A stretch of DNA of 64,000 bases from Paraburkholderia caffeinilytica (GCF_003368325.1 NZ_CP031467.1:2170001-2234000); one strand, 5' to 3'; numbered from the stretch's first letter, positions 20,673 through 30,794 are shown. Translations and numbers: made by a program. Notes: generated from the sequence alone by a model not told the origin.

Positions 20673-23447
20673 TCAATCCACCCGTGGCAGTAGGACGAAA
20701 AGACCGATAACGTCGGCGGGTAGAAGCGCTTTAACGCTGTAGCTGCCGCGCGCGTCGGCGGCCTCACGAACACGACGATGATCAGCGAGCAGGGCCTGCG
20801 CCCGGCGCTCGGCGAAGGCATCCAGCTCGCCCGCGCGCGTCTCAATCTGCAATAGAGCCTGCTGTACCGCACGTTCGCGGACATGTGCCGGGGGGTCGGC
20901 TGAAGGTGGGGGAGCCAGCAAGGCCAGAGCTTCGACACCCTCGACCAGCGGTGCCTCACTACCTGTCCAGCCGAGCGCAGTTGCCTCTTCGACGAGCAAG
21001 GTCGAACTCCGGCCCGAGAGTTGACTAACAAGCTGGTGGCGCAGGCGCAGGAGCACCACGACGGTGCGGCTGGTCACTTCGGCCGAGGTCCAGCAACCGA
21101 CGCGACCAAGCATGCCGGGATCGTTCTCGGCTTCTTCGACGCTTTTACCAAGCGTGCGTTCCAGCAGTGTCTCGGCCAGCACCGACACCAACGGATGGCT
21201 GCGCTGGACCGAACGGCAACGTGGTGCGGGCGGGAATGCGAAGTCGATGAGGATTGAACCCGTTAGCCCTTCCGACTCAAGGCGTTCATGCACGTCTTGC
21301 GGCAGCGAGTCGAGCGGGGCCTTGAAACCTCGACGTAGTGGTTCGAGCCCAGACCCGAGTCTTGCCAACGCGCGCCCAGTAAAGCGCTGCACGTCTTCCC
21401 GACCGCCGACCGCCGCGAGTGATTTGTGCCACTCCGGAAGTACGTCTTCGGGCTTAAGCCTGCGCTGAGCAAAGACCGTGCGGTTCTTCTTGGCTTTATT
21501 TGCCGCGTCTTCCCAGCGTTCGTCGAAAAGCTGGAGCTGCTTCATGTTCGAGGTTTCGCCGCCTCCACGTCGCTTGAGCAGAACAGCCTTCAGCAGGACC
21601 TGGGTGAGCGTGTGCCCATCGTCAGGCACTGGGACCGGCACACCCAGTTCTTCCCGAATCTTGGCCGCCTTGCGGAGAATGACATCGAGCACGGCGCCGT
21701 CGACGGGGTTGTTCGCGCCATACATGAGCGTTGCGCGCACGATAGGCCGCTCCTGTCCAAAGCGGTCGACGCGCCCTTCGCGCTGTTCGTGGCGCGTTGG
21801 GTTCCACGAGAGGTCGTAATGCACGACGGCATCGAAGTGCTCCTGGAGGTTGACGCCCTCAGATAGACAGTCGGTCGCAATAAGCACCCGTCGCTCGGCA
21901 TCGCCGAGGAGGTCGACTTTTTCCTTGCGCTCGGTTGAGGTCTGCTCGCCAGTGACCACGGCGACGGTGATGTTCTTGAACTTGCCGTCGAGCTGGCGCC
22001 CAAGGTAATGCGCAGTTGCGATAAAGCGGCAGAACACGACTGGATTGAACCCATCAGCGATTAGTTCGGTCAGGTGTTGCGTGAGGACCTTTAACTTCGG
22101 GTCTCCAGACTGCCCAGCGAGGCGCTCGGCTTGGACTATGAGATCTTTCAATGCCGGGTCGTCCGTACCAGCGGGCGGCTCGACATCATCGTCGAGGAGC
22201 GCGTCGACTGCGCCGTCAAAAACCCGGCCTTCAAGTGCATCGGAGTCCTCGACTTCCTCGTTGCTGCCTCGAGTACGTAGAGCCTGAGCGGCAGCGGCTG
22301 GGCTCGAGGCCACGCAGCGCATCAGGGCCAGCGTGCCCCAGAAGTTGAGCCGCTGGCGCCGCTCGTCACCACCTGCGGCCTGTACGATTGCGGCGCAGTA
22401 GTCGAGCACCGCGTCGAAGAACTGCTCCCAAGCGCCTGTAAGTGTGTAAGTAAGCTCTTTGGTCTCACGACGCGGAAAAAGGTTGCCCTCCTTCCATTCA
22501 GCGATGTCGGGACGACGACGTTGCACGAAGTGTCGCGAGAGTCTCTCTCGCAGGTTGTCGCGCTCCGCGCCTGTCGTCTCCGGCAACTTTTCGAAGTCCC
22601 GATCGAGCAAGCCGAGAAGGCGAAAGAAGGCAGCTTCGTCACCGCTGTGCGGGGTCGCTGTCAGCATCACTAGGTGGCGTGTCGGCGACTCTGTCAGGCC
22701 CTTCAGTAACTCATAGCGCTGGTGGCGCCCAGGGCCGGTGGCGGCACACGTATGGGCTTCATCGACGATGACGAACTCGGGGCAGGCGCGAAGGAACTCC
22801 GCGCGACGACGCTCACTCTTGATGTAGTCGAGACTCACCACCGTGTGCGGGCAGGCGGAGAAGATGCTCTCACTCGGTGGGAGGCTCTTTTCAAGACGAT
22901 TCGCGCTTGCGGCCGTCACGGCTACTGGGTGGATGTGGAATCTGGCCTCAAGCTCTCCGACCCACTGGTCCACAAGATGTGGTGGGCATAGAACAGCAAG
23001 TCGTTCGATGTCGCCGCGGTCGAGCAGCTCGCGCGCGATCAGCCCCGCCTCGATGGTCTTGCCGATGCCAACATCGTCGGCGATGAGTAGGCGCACTGGA
23101 TCGAGCTTTAGTGCCATCAACAAGGGCACAAGCTGATAGGCGCGCGGCTCCACGGCGATCTGCCCGAAACCACGGAACGGGCCGGCGCCACGTCGCAGCG
23201 ACAGCAGCAAAGCATCGCGAAGGAGTAGGGCCGCATCGTGGCCAGCTCTCTGGCGTGGGTCCGGTCTCGGAAACGTCGCCTCTTCAACCGGTTCGGTCTC
23301 AAGCGCAATATGGATATATGTCTGGTCTTCTTCCGATCCAGAAACAGGCCGAATCCGGAGTGTCTCGGGATCGCTCCCAGTTAGAACAATCCATTCCCGA
23401 CCGCGGGCGCGGATCAGGCTCCCAGGGGCGTAGGCTATAGCACTCAA
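20673..23447 (-). CDS. SNF2-family helicase (DrmD-like)
   Basis: Taking the TTG at 23447, which overlaps the upstream stop as TTGA, the protein has 924 residues; the frame is open 48 bp further. Helicase motifs are in order: AYQLVPLLMALKLDPVRLLI, Walker A ADDVGIGKTIEAGLIAREL (about 120-140), DEAH box VIVDEAHTCAA, LMLTATPHSGDEAAFFRLLG, then the C-terminal lobe with VFCRFIATAHYL, IATDCLSEGVNLQ and HEQREGRVDRFGQ. The C-terminal 300 residues are family-specific. SNF2-like DrmD proteins accompany DrmMI methyltransferases in class 1 DISARM, and the same adjacency is seen here. No good ribosome site precedes the start, which suggests coupling to the upstream gene. Confidence 0.9.
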   Translation of the reverse strand: MSAIAYAPGSLIRARGREWIVLTGSDPETLRIRPVSGSEEDQTYIHIALETEPVEEATFPRPDPRQRAGHDAALLLRDALLLSLRRGAGPFRGFGQIAVEPRAYQLVPLLMALKLDPVRLLIADDVGIGKTIEAGLIARELLDRGDIERLAVLCPPHLVDQWVGELEARFHIHPVAVTAASANRLEKSLPPSESIFSACPHTVVSLDYIKSERRRAEFLRACPEFVIVDEAHTCAATGPGRHQRYELLKGLTESPTRHLVMLTATPHSGDEAAFFRLLGLLDRDFEKLPETTGAERDNLRERLSRHFVQRRRPDIAEWKEGNLFPRRETKELTYTLTGAWEQFFDAVLDYCAAIVQAAGGDERRQRLNFWGTLALMRCVASSPAAAAQALRTRGSNEEVEDSDALEGRVFDGAVDALLDDDVEPPAGTDDPALKDLIVQAERLAGQSGDPKLKVLTQHLTELIADGFNPVVFCRFIATAHYLGRQLDGKFKNITVAVVTGEQTSTERKEKVDLLGDAERRVLIATDCLSEGVNLQEHFDAVVHYDLSWNPTRHEQREGRVDRFGQERPIVRATLMYGANNPVDGAVLDVILRKAAKIREELGVPVPVPDDGHTLTQVLLKAVLLKRRGGGETSNMKQLQLFDERWEDAANKAKKNRTVFAQRRLKPEDVLPEWHKSLAAVGGREDVQRFTGRALARLGSGLEPLRRGFKAPLDSLPQDVHERLESEGLTGSILIDFAFPPAPRCRSVQRSHPLVSVLAETLLERTLGKSVEEAENDPGMLGRVGCWTSAEVTSRTVVVLLRLRHQLVSQLSGRSSTLLVEEATALGWTGSEAPLVEGVEALALLAPPPSADPPAHVRERAVQQALLQIETRAGELDAFAERRAQALLADHRRVREAADARGSYSVKALLPADVIGLFVLLPRVD

Positions 23448-26400
23448 GTGGCACGTCCGAGCGAGCAGGCTAGGCGTTCGAGCGGTGCAGACCACCCGGC
23501 CTCGTCGCTGCCGAAGATGATGAATTCGAATCCCTTGTCCTCGAACTGAGATGCGAGGCCGGCGGGCGGAGCATCGATCACCGCGGCAACGTAGTGGCCG
23601 CGCCAGACCAGAGGCACCCTCACCTCACCAAGGACCAGCGGCTTCGTGTCCGGGTCGGGAATTTCCCGCCTATGCAGAAGATCGAGAAGCCGTGCGATGG
23701 GCTCGACGTCGCCGGGAACTGCACTCGGTTGCAAGCTGCGCGGGGCGATCAATAGCGCGTCGAGACCTGAGGTTACTGCGCGCGCAAGCTTTACCAATAG
23801 AGTCCTAGCGTCGGCATCTCGGCGATCAATGCGTTCGTGATCGGGCTGGTTGTAGTACGACATGAGGCAGCGGTAGCAAGCTGCAACACATGATGTGTTG
23901 GGCACGTCGACAAGACCGTGTCCATCCGCTGGAAGGCTGGCCTCATCGATCACGGCAAAGTGCATGATGGAGAGCGCCTTGCGCGCGACCTCGGCGAGTT
24001 GCTCGCGATCAGTAACAAGTCGCGTGAGCACACCCGCCCCACCCTCGGTGGCCTCATAGAGAAGGAAACCATTGCGCTCTTCGCGCGTGGGCATCGGCTC
24101 CGCAAGGATTTCCCCTTCTTCAAGCTGAAAAACCGCTGCAATACCTCGCAACAGCGCGTGCTGAAGCGTCGCAAGCGTGGACTGCGACAGCCCTTGTGCC
24201 GTTGGCTGGAGCAAGAGAGCATTCTTGCGGTCCTGCACACTGGGAACGATCCACTGACGCGGCGATGCCGTCGGGTCGGTGGGCTCGTCACCCTCTTCCT
24301 CGTTCTTTGCCCAATAGCCGGACACCGGATCGATTCTGAATCCGAACTGCGTCCGGTTAGCACGCCGACGCAAGCCCTTGTTGAGGCGCGTGATGGTGGC
24401 TCCGGGCCCGTATGCAAGACGAACAATCTCGTCTCCGCCGTCAGCGGCTAAGCCGCGCCGAACATCGATAACGTGATCGCGCACCGCCCACTCGAACGTG
24501 GTCTGCAGATCGAAGCCTTGCCGCTGTCGCTCTTCGTCGTTCGCAGTGATACGCTCGGCCGGTTGCGTGGCGACGTTTTCGATGCGATAGACGTTCCGCA
24601 CGATTTCAGCATCGCCGAGCGAGGCATTGCAGGCATGGCACATCGAGGTCTGATCGTTGAAATGTCCGGCGCCGCAATTCTTGCAGATGCGCACCGCCTT
24701 TGTCGGCAGGAGAGTGTCAGGCGTCGTGCCGCCCTGGTGACTCAGTGACAGAAGCGCACGGACGACACGGAAAGCGCGCCCCTCGTGATATACGAGGCTT
24801 CGCGGTCCGAATTCCGAGAGCGCGAGAAACCGTGGACGCTGTAGGTATGTCTGTCGTCCGCGTCCATCGTTCGTCGCGGGTACGTACGCCATGAGCGGTA
24901 ACCGCGGGAAGTTGTAACCTGGCAAGAAGCCCTCGGTGGCAAGGTAGCGGTACGTGTAGAAATCGCTCGAAAGGCTGCTCGTGCCTCTCTGGAGCAGATT
25001 TAGCTGGTCGATAGCCTGTGCATGGCGACTCTGCGCCGCGCGCTTCTCCTGTTGGGGGGCGGCGTAGTCGTCCATTGTTCGACGTGCGGCGTCGCGCTGC
25101 TGCTCCGCAGCAAGGAAAAGGTCCCGCCATCTATTGAACGCCTTTTCGAATCGACCGAGCGCTTTGTCGACGACTTCGTTGGCGAACTGGTCTCGACCTG
25201 GATACCAAGGCGCAAGCACGTCGGTGAGATCGTCCTTGAGGAGATCGAGCACACGCCGGATACGGCGCACAGCCTCGGTTGATGCACGAGGCGTGCTCAT
25301 TGGAATTTTGACCTCCGGCCTGAGTGGTCGCGAGGGCTCTGTAAGGACGAGCAATTCGGAGATTGACGAATCGAGGGGCTCTTCGGTGCTGGCCAGCCAG
25401 ACCGCCGCGAGGTGGCTCTCGACCAGGTCGCGGTTTGCAAGGTCGAGCAACGGCGGACGAACTTCTCCGTGCACCATGCCTTTCGGGTCGCGGAAGAAAT
25501 ACTGGTCGTGAGGTCCTTGCGACGAGCAATACGTGAGGACAAGCGCCGCCTGGCCGCTGCGGCCGGCGCGACCGCTCCGCTGTGCATAGTTCGCCGGCGT
25601 CGGCGGGACATTGCGCAGGTACACGGCGTTGAGTGCTGAGATATCGACGCCAAGCTCCATCGTCGGTGAGCAGAACAGCACCGGCAGGAACCGATTGGCC
25701 TCGCCGATTTCGCGCAGGTGCTTTTCGTCTGCGGCGAGTTCATTGCGCTCTTTAATCTCATAGCGGAAGCGCTTCTCGCGTACCGCACGCTTATCACCAT
25801 CGACCTGTGCGGTGTGCTCGCGCGCCTCGAAGCCAAAGAGCGGATGAACCGGATCGCGAAGCAGGTGAGCAAGATTCGCGTAGAAATCGCGGAAGAAAGC
25901 GTTTTCGTTTGGGTGGGCCGGATCGATCACCGGCATCCGCTTTCTAAAGAGGACACACGCATCGTTGAGGCGCCAGCCGACTTGGTTGTTGAAGGGCGTG
26001 ACCTCCTCGGAAATGAGGCCATGCTTGCTCCCGGCAAAAAGGAGTTTTTTGATCAGCGTATCGAACTCCTTTGCCTTCAGCGCTCTCACCGCCGTGGTGT
26101 CATCCCAGAGCTTGCGACCGCTCGGCGACGTCGAGTTGCGTAAAATCTTGCCCAGCGCGCTGCGTGAGCCGCCGCGCACAATCAGGTCCTCATCCCGCAG
26201 CGTCGTGTCTCGCCGCGAGGGTGGTGAGATCATTAGCCAACGAGCCTGACGTGGTTTTTCGTCTATCCCGAATCCCCAAGGCGCACGCAGGCGGCTGTGC
26301 GACTTGGCCAGCATTTGCTCAACCGTCGTCGTTTCGAGGACTTGGCTGCGAATTGCCATCCATTTGCGCAAGTGATCTAGCAACTCGCGGTATACCTCGG

Positions 26401-28786
26401 CACGGGCGCGAGGCGAAGCCCGCCGCAGCACGTCCGGGGCATCCGCGAATAGCTCGTCGTCCGCGGCGAGGGCGTCGAGGCCGAGGTAATCGACCTCAAC
26501 TAATTCGAGCTGCTCCAGGTTCGGGTTTGTATAGCGCCAGCCGCGTCGCTGGTCGAACCAAACGCGGTATGAAAGAACCTGACGCAGCGTGCTCTCCGCC
26601 TCCTGCAAATTGAAGCCCTTGAGGCCGGGTTCAAGCAGCCACTCGGCACGGATCTCGGGACTCTGTCGGTCGAAGCCAAGGGCTTTTTGTTGGGCGCCAC
26701 CAAGTTCATCACTCCGCAGGCCTTTGTCGGCAGCGATCTGGAGCGCGCCGAGGAAACCCGCACGAATCAGGCTTACGAATAGGAAATCGTTGAAGTGGCC
26801 GGACTGCAAAGCCGCGTCCTGACGATTATCGGTAAAGCCGAGTAATTTGCGCGTGTGCGGCTCCAACCCCGAGCTGTCGCCGTGCATCCAACGCAGAGCG
26901 CTTCCGACGAGAACGGTTGTTGCCGAACTTCGGCCCTCAGCCGAGAGCGAGGCGAGTCGATTGCGGTCACGAGCTGCACCGCCCTGCGTGGCCCCGCAGC
27001 GTAGGCAAAAACGAAACTTGCCCGGCATGAACCAAACTTTGATTCCAGCACCAAGCTTTCCATTTGGAGCGACGGCCGAGGAGCGGGCGCGCGCCTTCCG
27101 GTAGTGTGGTTTCAGTCGCGGATTGCCGGCGACGTCGTATTCGAGCCAAGTCTCTGGATAATCCTCCTCCCGATCAGAGAACGAGAAGTCGGCATCAGAC
27201 GCGTGTGGAGTAAGGAAGCCGAAGATTTCCCTTTCCGTCGTGTCGTCGACATCGACGGTCGCGGGTTCACCTTCTTCATCGGGGCGCACCGGAGCGGCAT
27301 CGTCTATGTCACGCGCGAGATAGCCACGCTCCTCACCGTCGCTGACGAAACGCACCGGGTGATATTCGTGGCCGCAGTCACGGCAGAAATGGACCGGGTA
27401 CAGGCGCTTGTCGGGCTGGCCCGGCAGAAACTGTTGACCCTCCACGGTCACGGTGCGGGTACCAGGCGCTTCCAGCGTGGCGTACGCATGCCCGGCACCA
27501 GAAATGAACTGATGCAACTTGAAAGCGAAGAAACTGCGCGTGCTGCCTTCAGGCAGGCCGGTACGCTCGCGCTCCGTAATGCTCGATATCAACAAGAGGA
27601 CACGGAGCGCCTCACGACAAGAAGACTCGTTGCGGCCAGAGTCCTCGCGGAGGGAGCGGGCAGCCTCCTCTACGGTAAGTGGACGTGCCCGAACCCACCG
27701 CTGGTCGATCTCGGACCACGACACGCCAAGCCTAGTCTCGACCCAGATGGTCAGCGGATGCGTGCGTAGTTCCAGATCTGAGATTGTCGGTGCAAGGCCG
27801 GCGTCGATGGCAGGGCCTAGCGCCTTTCGCACGGATGCAGCGTTTTGCGCGGAATCGGTTACGCGCTCCAGCGTTTCGACGATGACGTTGCTCTCGGGGA
27901 TTACGATCGAGAAAAGTTTCGAAGCAACACCAGCAACGACGCGACTCTTGTCTTCAAGTGAGCCCTCGCTGGCCATGGTGGCGGAGGTGCCGATGCATTG
28001 GAGGCTCTCTGGCGACAACTGCTCGCGCACGCGGCGCACAAGCAGCGCCACATCGGCACCTTGGCGGCCGCGGTATGTGTGCAGTTCATCGAGCACCAAA
28101 AACCGCAGCCCCACACAGTTGCCGATCACCTTGCGATCGATCTCGTCCTGACGCGTCATCAGGAGTTCGAGCATCATGAAATTGGTGAGCAGAATGTCGG
28201 GAGGATTCTCTGAGATATCCCTCCGCGTCTCGGTGTCCTCCTGCCCGGTGTAACGGGCGAAAGTGACGGGCTTGTCGCCGGGTACGTTTTTTATGAACTT
28301 GTCGAGCTCCTCCAATTGGCTATTGGCCAGAGCGTTCATCGGATAGATGATAATGGCCCGTGTTCGGCGCTCAATTCTCGACCGCTTCTCAGCGAGCACA
28401 GCGTTGACGATCGGAATGAAGAAACAGAGCGACTTGCCCGAGCCGGTTCCTGTCGTGACGATGTAGCTCTCACCGTGTGAGGCAAGTGCGATCGCCTGCT
28501 CCTGATGTTTGTAGAGCGAGAGAGGCGATCCGTCGACTTGGAAGATTTCAGCCGTCTTCGGGTCGAGAGTACCACCAGCGATAAGCCCTGCTAGGTTCGA
28601 TCCCCGCTTATAGCTAGGGTTAATCTGGATAAGTGGCTCGGGCCAGAAGCGGCCGTCGGCATAAATTGCCTTGATCTGGTCACGGATATCTTCCGCCCTG
28701 ATCGTCGTGAACGACGTGGCGAACTTCCGGTACTCGCCGACGATCGTATCGCGCAGCGAGAAGACGTCCATGCTCTTTGCGCTCAC
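23444..28786 (-). CDS. Giant DEAD/DEAH helicase with DUF1998-type C terminus (DruE- or fused DrmA/DrmB-like)
   Basis: This is a 1780-residue protein. Residues about 90-240 hold the helicase core: LYKHQEQAIA, Walker A TTGTGSGKSL (111-120), YPMNALANSQ and DELH (233-236). The C-terminal lobe follows with SPTMELGVDISAL and NYAQRSGRAGRSGQ. Zinc-type cysteine pairs occur in HFCRDCGHEYH, FCLRCGA and ICKNCGAGHFNDQTSMCHAC. The end has the DUF1998 hallmark SCVAACYRCLMSYYNQPDH. In DISARM these functions are split between DrmA (helicase) and DrmB (DUF1998); in Druantia a single giant DruE has this plan. The start is GTG at 28786, overlapping the HTH stop by 4 bp, or an ATG five codons on. Confidence 0.9.
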   Translation of the reverse strand: MSAKSMDVFSLRDTIVGEYRKFATSFTTIRAEDIRDQIKAIYADGRFWPEPLIQINPSYKRGSNLAGLIAGGTLDPKTAEIFQVDGSPLSLYKHQEQAIALASHGESYIVTTGTGSGKSLCFFIPIVNAVLAEKRSRIERRTRAIIIYPMNALANSQLEELDKFIKNVPGDKPVTFARYTGQEDTETRRDISENPPDILLTNFMMLELLMTRQDEIDRKVIGNCVGLRFLVLDELHTYRGRQGADVALLVRRVREQLSPESLQCIGTSATMASEGSLEDKSRVVAGVASKLFSIVIPESNVIVETLERVTDSAQNAASVRKALGPAIDAGLAPTISDLELRTHPLTIWVETRLGVSWSEIDQRWVRARPLTVEEAARSLREDSGRNESSCREALRVLLLISSITERERTGLPEGSTRSFFAFKLHQFISGAGHAYATLEAPGTRTVTVEGQQFLPGQPDKRLYPVHFCRDCGHEYHPVRFVSDGEERGYLARDIDDAAPVRPDEEGEPATVDVDDTTEREIFGFLTPHASDADFSFSDREEDYPETWLEYDVAGNPRLKPHYRKARARSSAVAPNGKLGAGIKVWFMPGKFRFCLRCGATQGGAARDRNRLASLSAEGRSSATTVLVGSALRWMHGDSSGLEPHTRKLLGFTDNRQDAALQSGHFNDFLFVSLIRAGFLGALQIAADKGLRSDELGGAQQKALGFDRQSPEIRAEWLLEPGLKGFNLQEAESTLRQVLSYRVWFDQRRGWRYTNPNLEQLELVEVDYLGLDALAADDELFADAPDVLRRASPRARAEVYRELLDHLRKWMAIRSQVLETTTVEQMLAKSHSRLRAPWGFGIDEKPRQARWLMISPPSRRDTTLRDEDLIVRGGSRSALGKILRNSTSPSGRKLWDDTTAVRALKAKEFDTLIKKLLFAGSKHGLISEEVTPFNNQVGWRLNDACVLFRKRMPVIDPAHPNENAFFRDFYANLAHLLRDPVHPLFGFEAREHTAQVDGDKRAVREKRFRYEIKERNELAADEKHLREIGEANRFLPVLFCSPTMELGVDISALNAVYLRNVPPTPANYAQRSGRAGRSGQAALVLTYCSSQGPHDQYFFRDPKGMVHGEVRPPLLDLANRDLVESHLAAVWLASTEEPLDSSISELLVLTEPSRPLRPEVKIPMSTPRASTEAVRRIRRVLDLLKDDLTDVLAPWYPGRDQFANEVVDKALGRFEKAFNRWRDLFLAAEQQRDAARRTMDDYAAPQQEKRAAQSRHAQAIDQLNLLQRGTSSLSSDFYTYRYLATEGFLPGYNFPRLPLMAYVPATNDGRGRQTYLQRPRFLALSEFGPRSLVYHEGRAFRVVRALLSLSHQGGTTPDTLLPTKAVRICKNCGAGHFNDQTSMCHACNASLGDAEIVRNVYRIENVATQPAERITANDEERQRQGFDLQTTFEWAVRDHVIDVRRGLAADGGDEIVRLAYGPGATITRLNKGLRRRANRTQFGFRIDPVSGYWAKNEEEGDEPTDPTASPRQWIVPSVQDRKNALLLQPTAQGLSQSTLATLQHALLRGIAAVFQLEEGEILAEPMPTREERNGFLLYEATEGGAGVLTRLVTDREQLAEVARKALSIMHFAVIDEASLPADGHGLVDVPNTSCVAACYRCLMSYYNQPDHERIDRRDADARTLLVKLARAVTSGLDALLIAPRSLQPSAVPGDVEPIARLLDLLHRREIPDPDTKPLVLGEVRVPLVWRGHYVAAVIDAPPAGLASQFEDKGFEFIIFGSDEAGWSAPLERLACSLGRAT

Positions 28787-28992
28787 TTTGCCCCCCTCGT
28801 CGTCGGTTCATCGTGAGCTTCAGCACCGCCGTCCCGCACCCAGTCATCGACTTCGGAAAGCTTGAACTTCCAGAGACGGCCAATCTTGTGGGCCGGGAGC
28901 CCGCGACCTTCGATCCAGCGATATACAGAGTCGCGCGCGACTCCGAGGTGTTTCACAATGTCTTCGACTGAGACCCAGGGTTCCGCCACCAT
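28783..28992 (-). CDS. Excisionase-type helix-turn-helix protein, first gene of the operon
   Basis: The ATG at 28992, preceded by GGAGAAGAG, gives 69 residues: MVAEPWVSVEDIVKHLGVAR, then DSVYRWIEGRGLPAHKIGRL and WKFKLSEVDDWV. This is the winged helix-turn-helix of the MerR/excisionase (AlpA-like) type. Similar small proteins often open DISARM-like operons and probably act as transcriptional regulators, though a DNA-targeting subunit is possible. It is coupled to the giant helicase by a GTGA overlap. Confidence 0.85.
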   Translation of the reverse strand: MVAEPWVSVEDIVKHLGVARDSVYRWIEGRGLPAHKIGRLWKFKLSEVDDWVRDGGAEAHDEPTTRGAK

Positions 28993-29564
28993 TAGCTCTT
29001 CTCCGCTTGATCTGGTCGGTTCTTGTGCGCGTGTGAGGATAGCGGAGGGTGACCAAACAGACAAGAGCCGCACACAGTCTGAGACAATCGGAAGGGGCAT
29101 GGTCCCACCACCATAGTCAAATTCGTCATCAGAGCGTCTCAAAAGCCGACATTCATGGTCGACCGACCTGCAGCTATGCAGACGTCCGCTTTGCCGAGCT
29201 ACGGCCATTGGAGTCGGCACCGGTGACCATCCTTCATGGCCGGCTGCCGCATTCCGGTGGGACGCGTAATGTGGCGGCCGACCTCGACCACGACAAAAAC
29301 CGCAATATGCACCGGCTGCACGTGCCGGTCGGGTTGAAGCGACCAATGTGCAAAGATATGCTTCAAAACCGTCTTTCGCTGTTGAGCCGCGTCCCTCCTC
29401 GCACGATGAGACGGGTGCAAAAATATGATTGCGGCGTACTGCAAAAATATTGTTCCCGTCCCAAGCTATGCCCTTTCCACGTCTGCGGCAACTCTTCGTG
29501 TAGGAGCCATGTAGCATTTCGAGCGGAATCCTGCTTCCGACTCCTAACTTGTGCTGGTCTTTCC
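28993..29564. promoter_or_regulatory. Upstream region of the seven-gene operon
   Basis: About 570 bp without a convincing gene on either strand, although the frame of the 409-residue gene to the right ends at 29565. It should contain the operon promoter. I see no clear operator palindrome. An open minus-strand stretch (29199-29444) has no plausible ribosome site and no family resemblance. Confidence 0.5.
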
Positions 29565-30794
29565 TTACCAAGCGGTCTGCAGAATAGCTCGGCCCAGCTC
29601 GCGTCGTCGTTCTTCAAGAAGTTCCTTTAAGCGCGGGGCGCGCCCACGCGAGCACCATTTGGTGATTGTCGTTCGTGAACAACCGAGCTCTCGTGCGATG
29701 GCCGTTATAGATAAACCTTTTCGGGCAAGGTTCTCTGCACGTGCGATGTCCGAAGTCGTTTTCGCCGATCGACCTCTTCTGCCCGGCGTCACCTTAGCTT
29801 CGGCAGAAAACCACTTCTCCGCTAGCGCGATCTTTTCTGGCCACGCAGTAGGCCAAAGCTCCAGCGGATCCAGTCGCTCGCGCAGCAATGCATGCAATGA
29901 AGCATTTCCTTCCGGCAGCACTGCGCCAAGACGTTCACAGACGTGGGGCGCCTTTGCGATTTCTGCCCGAATACGGGCGAATGTCGTTCGCTCGTTCGAC
30001 GGCTTCGCGCCCCAAAGATGATATGCAATCGTCTTCGCCACAAAATGTCGATCACAGTGCACCTTTATACGCGGTGAGCTGCGAGTCCATCCGAGGGCCA
30101 GTGCAGTGTCGTAACCCACATAGTAATTCCGAGCTTTCTCTGCTTTTGATCCAGGAAATGTTCCAGATTGAGAATGTGCAGCGCAGAATCTCTGCCTTTT
30201 CGGTGCCCACCGAAAACAAAACTCACAACGGGCAAAGCGAAAATGTAATGTGGCGACATGTACGATCGCCAGCCAAGGAACGGCTGGAACGAAGTTCAGT
30301 TGATCCTCCCCTTTTATATTGCGCAACTGCCGGACAGCAAATTCCAGCAGGTCCCCTGGGTTGCGCATCAGCCTACTGAGTGATGCTTGCTCTACCTGAG
30401 CGTCCAACAGTTGAGCGCGCATCCAACGCTGCATGGCAGTCGGACTCATATCCTTATGGGTATCTAAACCTATGCACGATTGGGAGATTTCCCTGAATAG
30501 ATGGTGTGCCAGTGGACGCCAGCGGTAGTCGAACGACTTGGCGACCGCTTTCAAGTGGTGTGGCAGAAATGGCAAGCGAGCTGAATATCTTGACCAACGC
30601 AAACGGACCGTCGCCACCCCGTTACCACAGTTAGCCATGTAGCCTGCGCCGTCTCCAAGAACGACCGCGCGGTCCAATTCCTGCAATCCGAGCATGGCAT
30701 GGAGGGTTATATCCCAATGGGGATTGGTCGGCCCCCTGAGGACACCCCAGCGCCGTTCGGCGGGCAGTCGGGACGTGACATTTACTATTTTCAT
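29565..30794 (-). CDS. Uncharacterised 409-residue protein with zinc-type and HTH motifs
   Basis: The protein begins MKIVNVTSRLPAERRWGVLR at an ATG. Around residue 195 it has a cysteine/histidine cluster, CEFCFRWAPKRQRFCAAH, which could bind zinc. Residues about 355-390 form a homeodomain/resolvase-like helix-turn-helix (LSITAIARELGCSRTTITKW). The rest is unrecognised. It is divergent from the AlpA-like gene at 30860 with only 65 bp between the starts, so both probably share a regulated promoter region. It might be a regulator or an accessory protein of the adjacent Tn7-like element. Function unknown. Confidence 0.65.
   Translation of the reverse strand: MKIVNVTSRLPAERRWGVLRGPTNPHWDITLHAMLGLQELDRAVVLGDGAGYMANCGNGVATVRLRWSRYSARLPFLPHHLKAVAKSFDYRWRPLAHHLFREISQSCIGLDTHKDMSPTAMQRWMRAQLLDAQVEQASLSRLMRNPGDLLEFAVRQLRNIKGEDQLNFVPAVPWLAIVHVATLHFRFARCEFCFRWAPKRQRFCAAHSQSGTFPGSKAEKARNYYVGYDTALALGWTRSSPRIKVHCDRHFVAKTIAYHLWGAKPSNERTTFARIRAEIAKAPHVCERLGAVLPEGNASLHALLRERLDPLELWPTAWPEKIALAEKWFSAEAKVTPGRRGRSAKTTSDIARAENLARKGLSITAIARELGCSRTTITKWCSRGRAPRLKELLEERRRELGRAILQTAW

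Noticed and set aside
29199..29444. Minus-strand frame upstream of the HTH gene
   Set aside because: No ribosome site, and a His/Arg-rich composition with no domain. Possibly a relic but not supportable.
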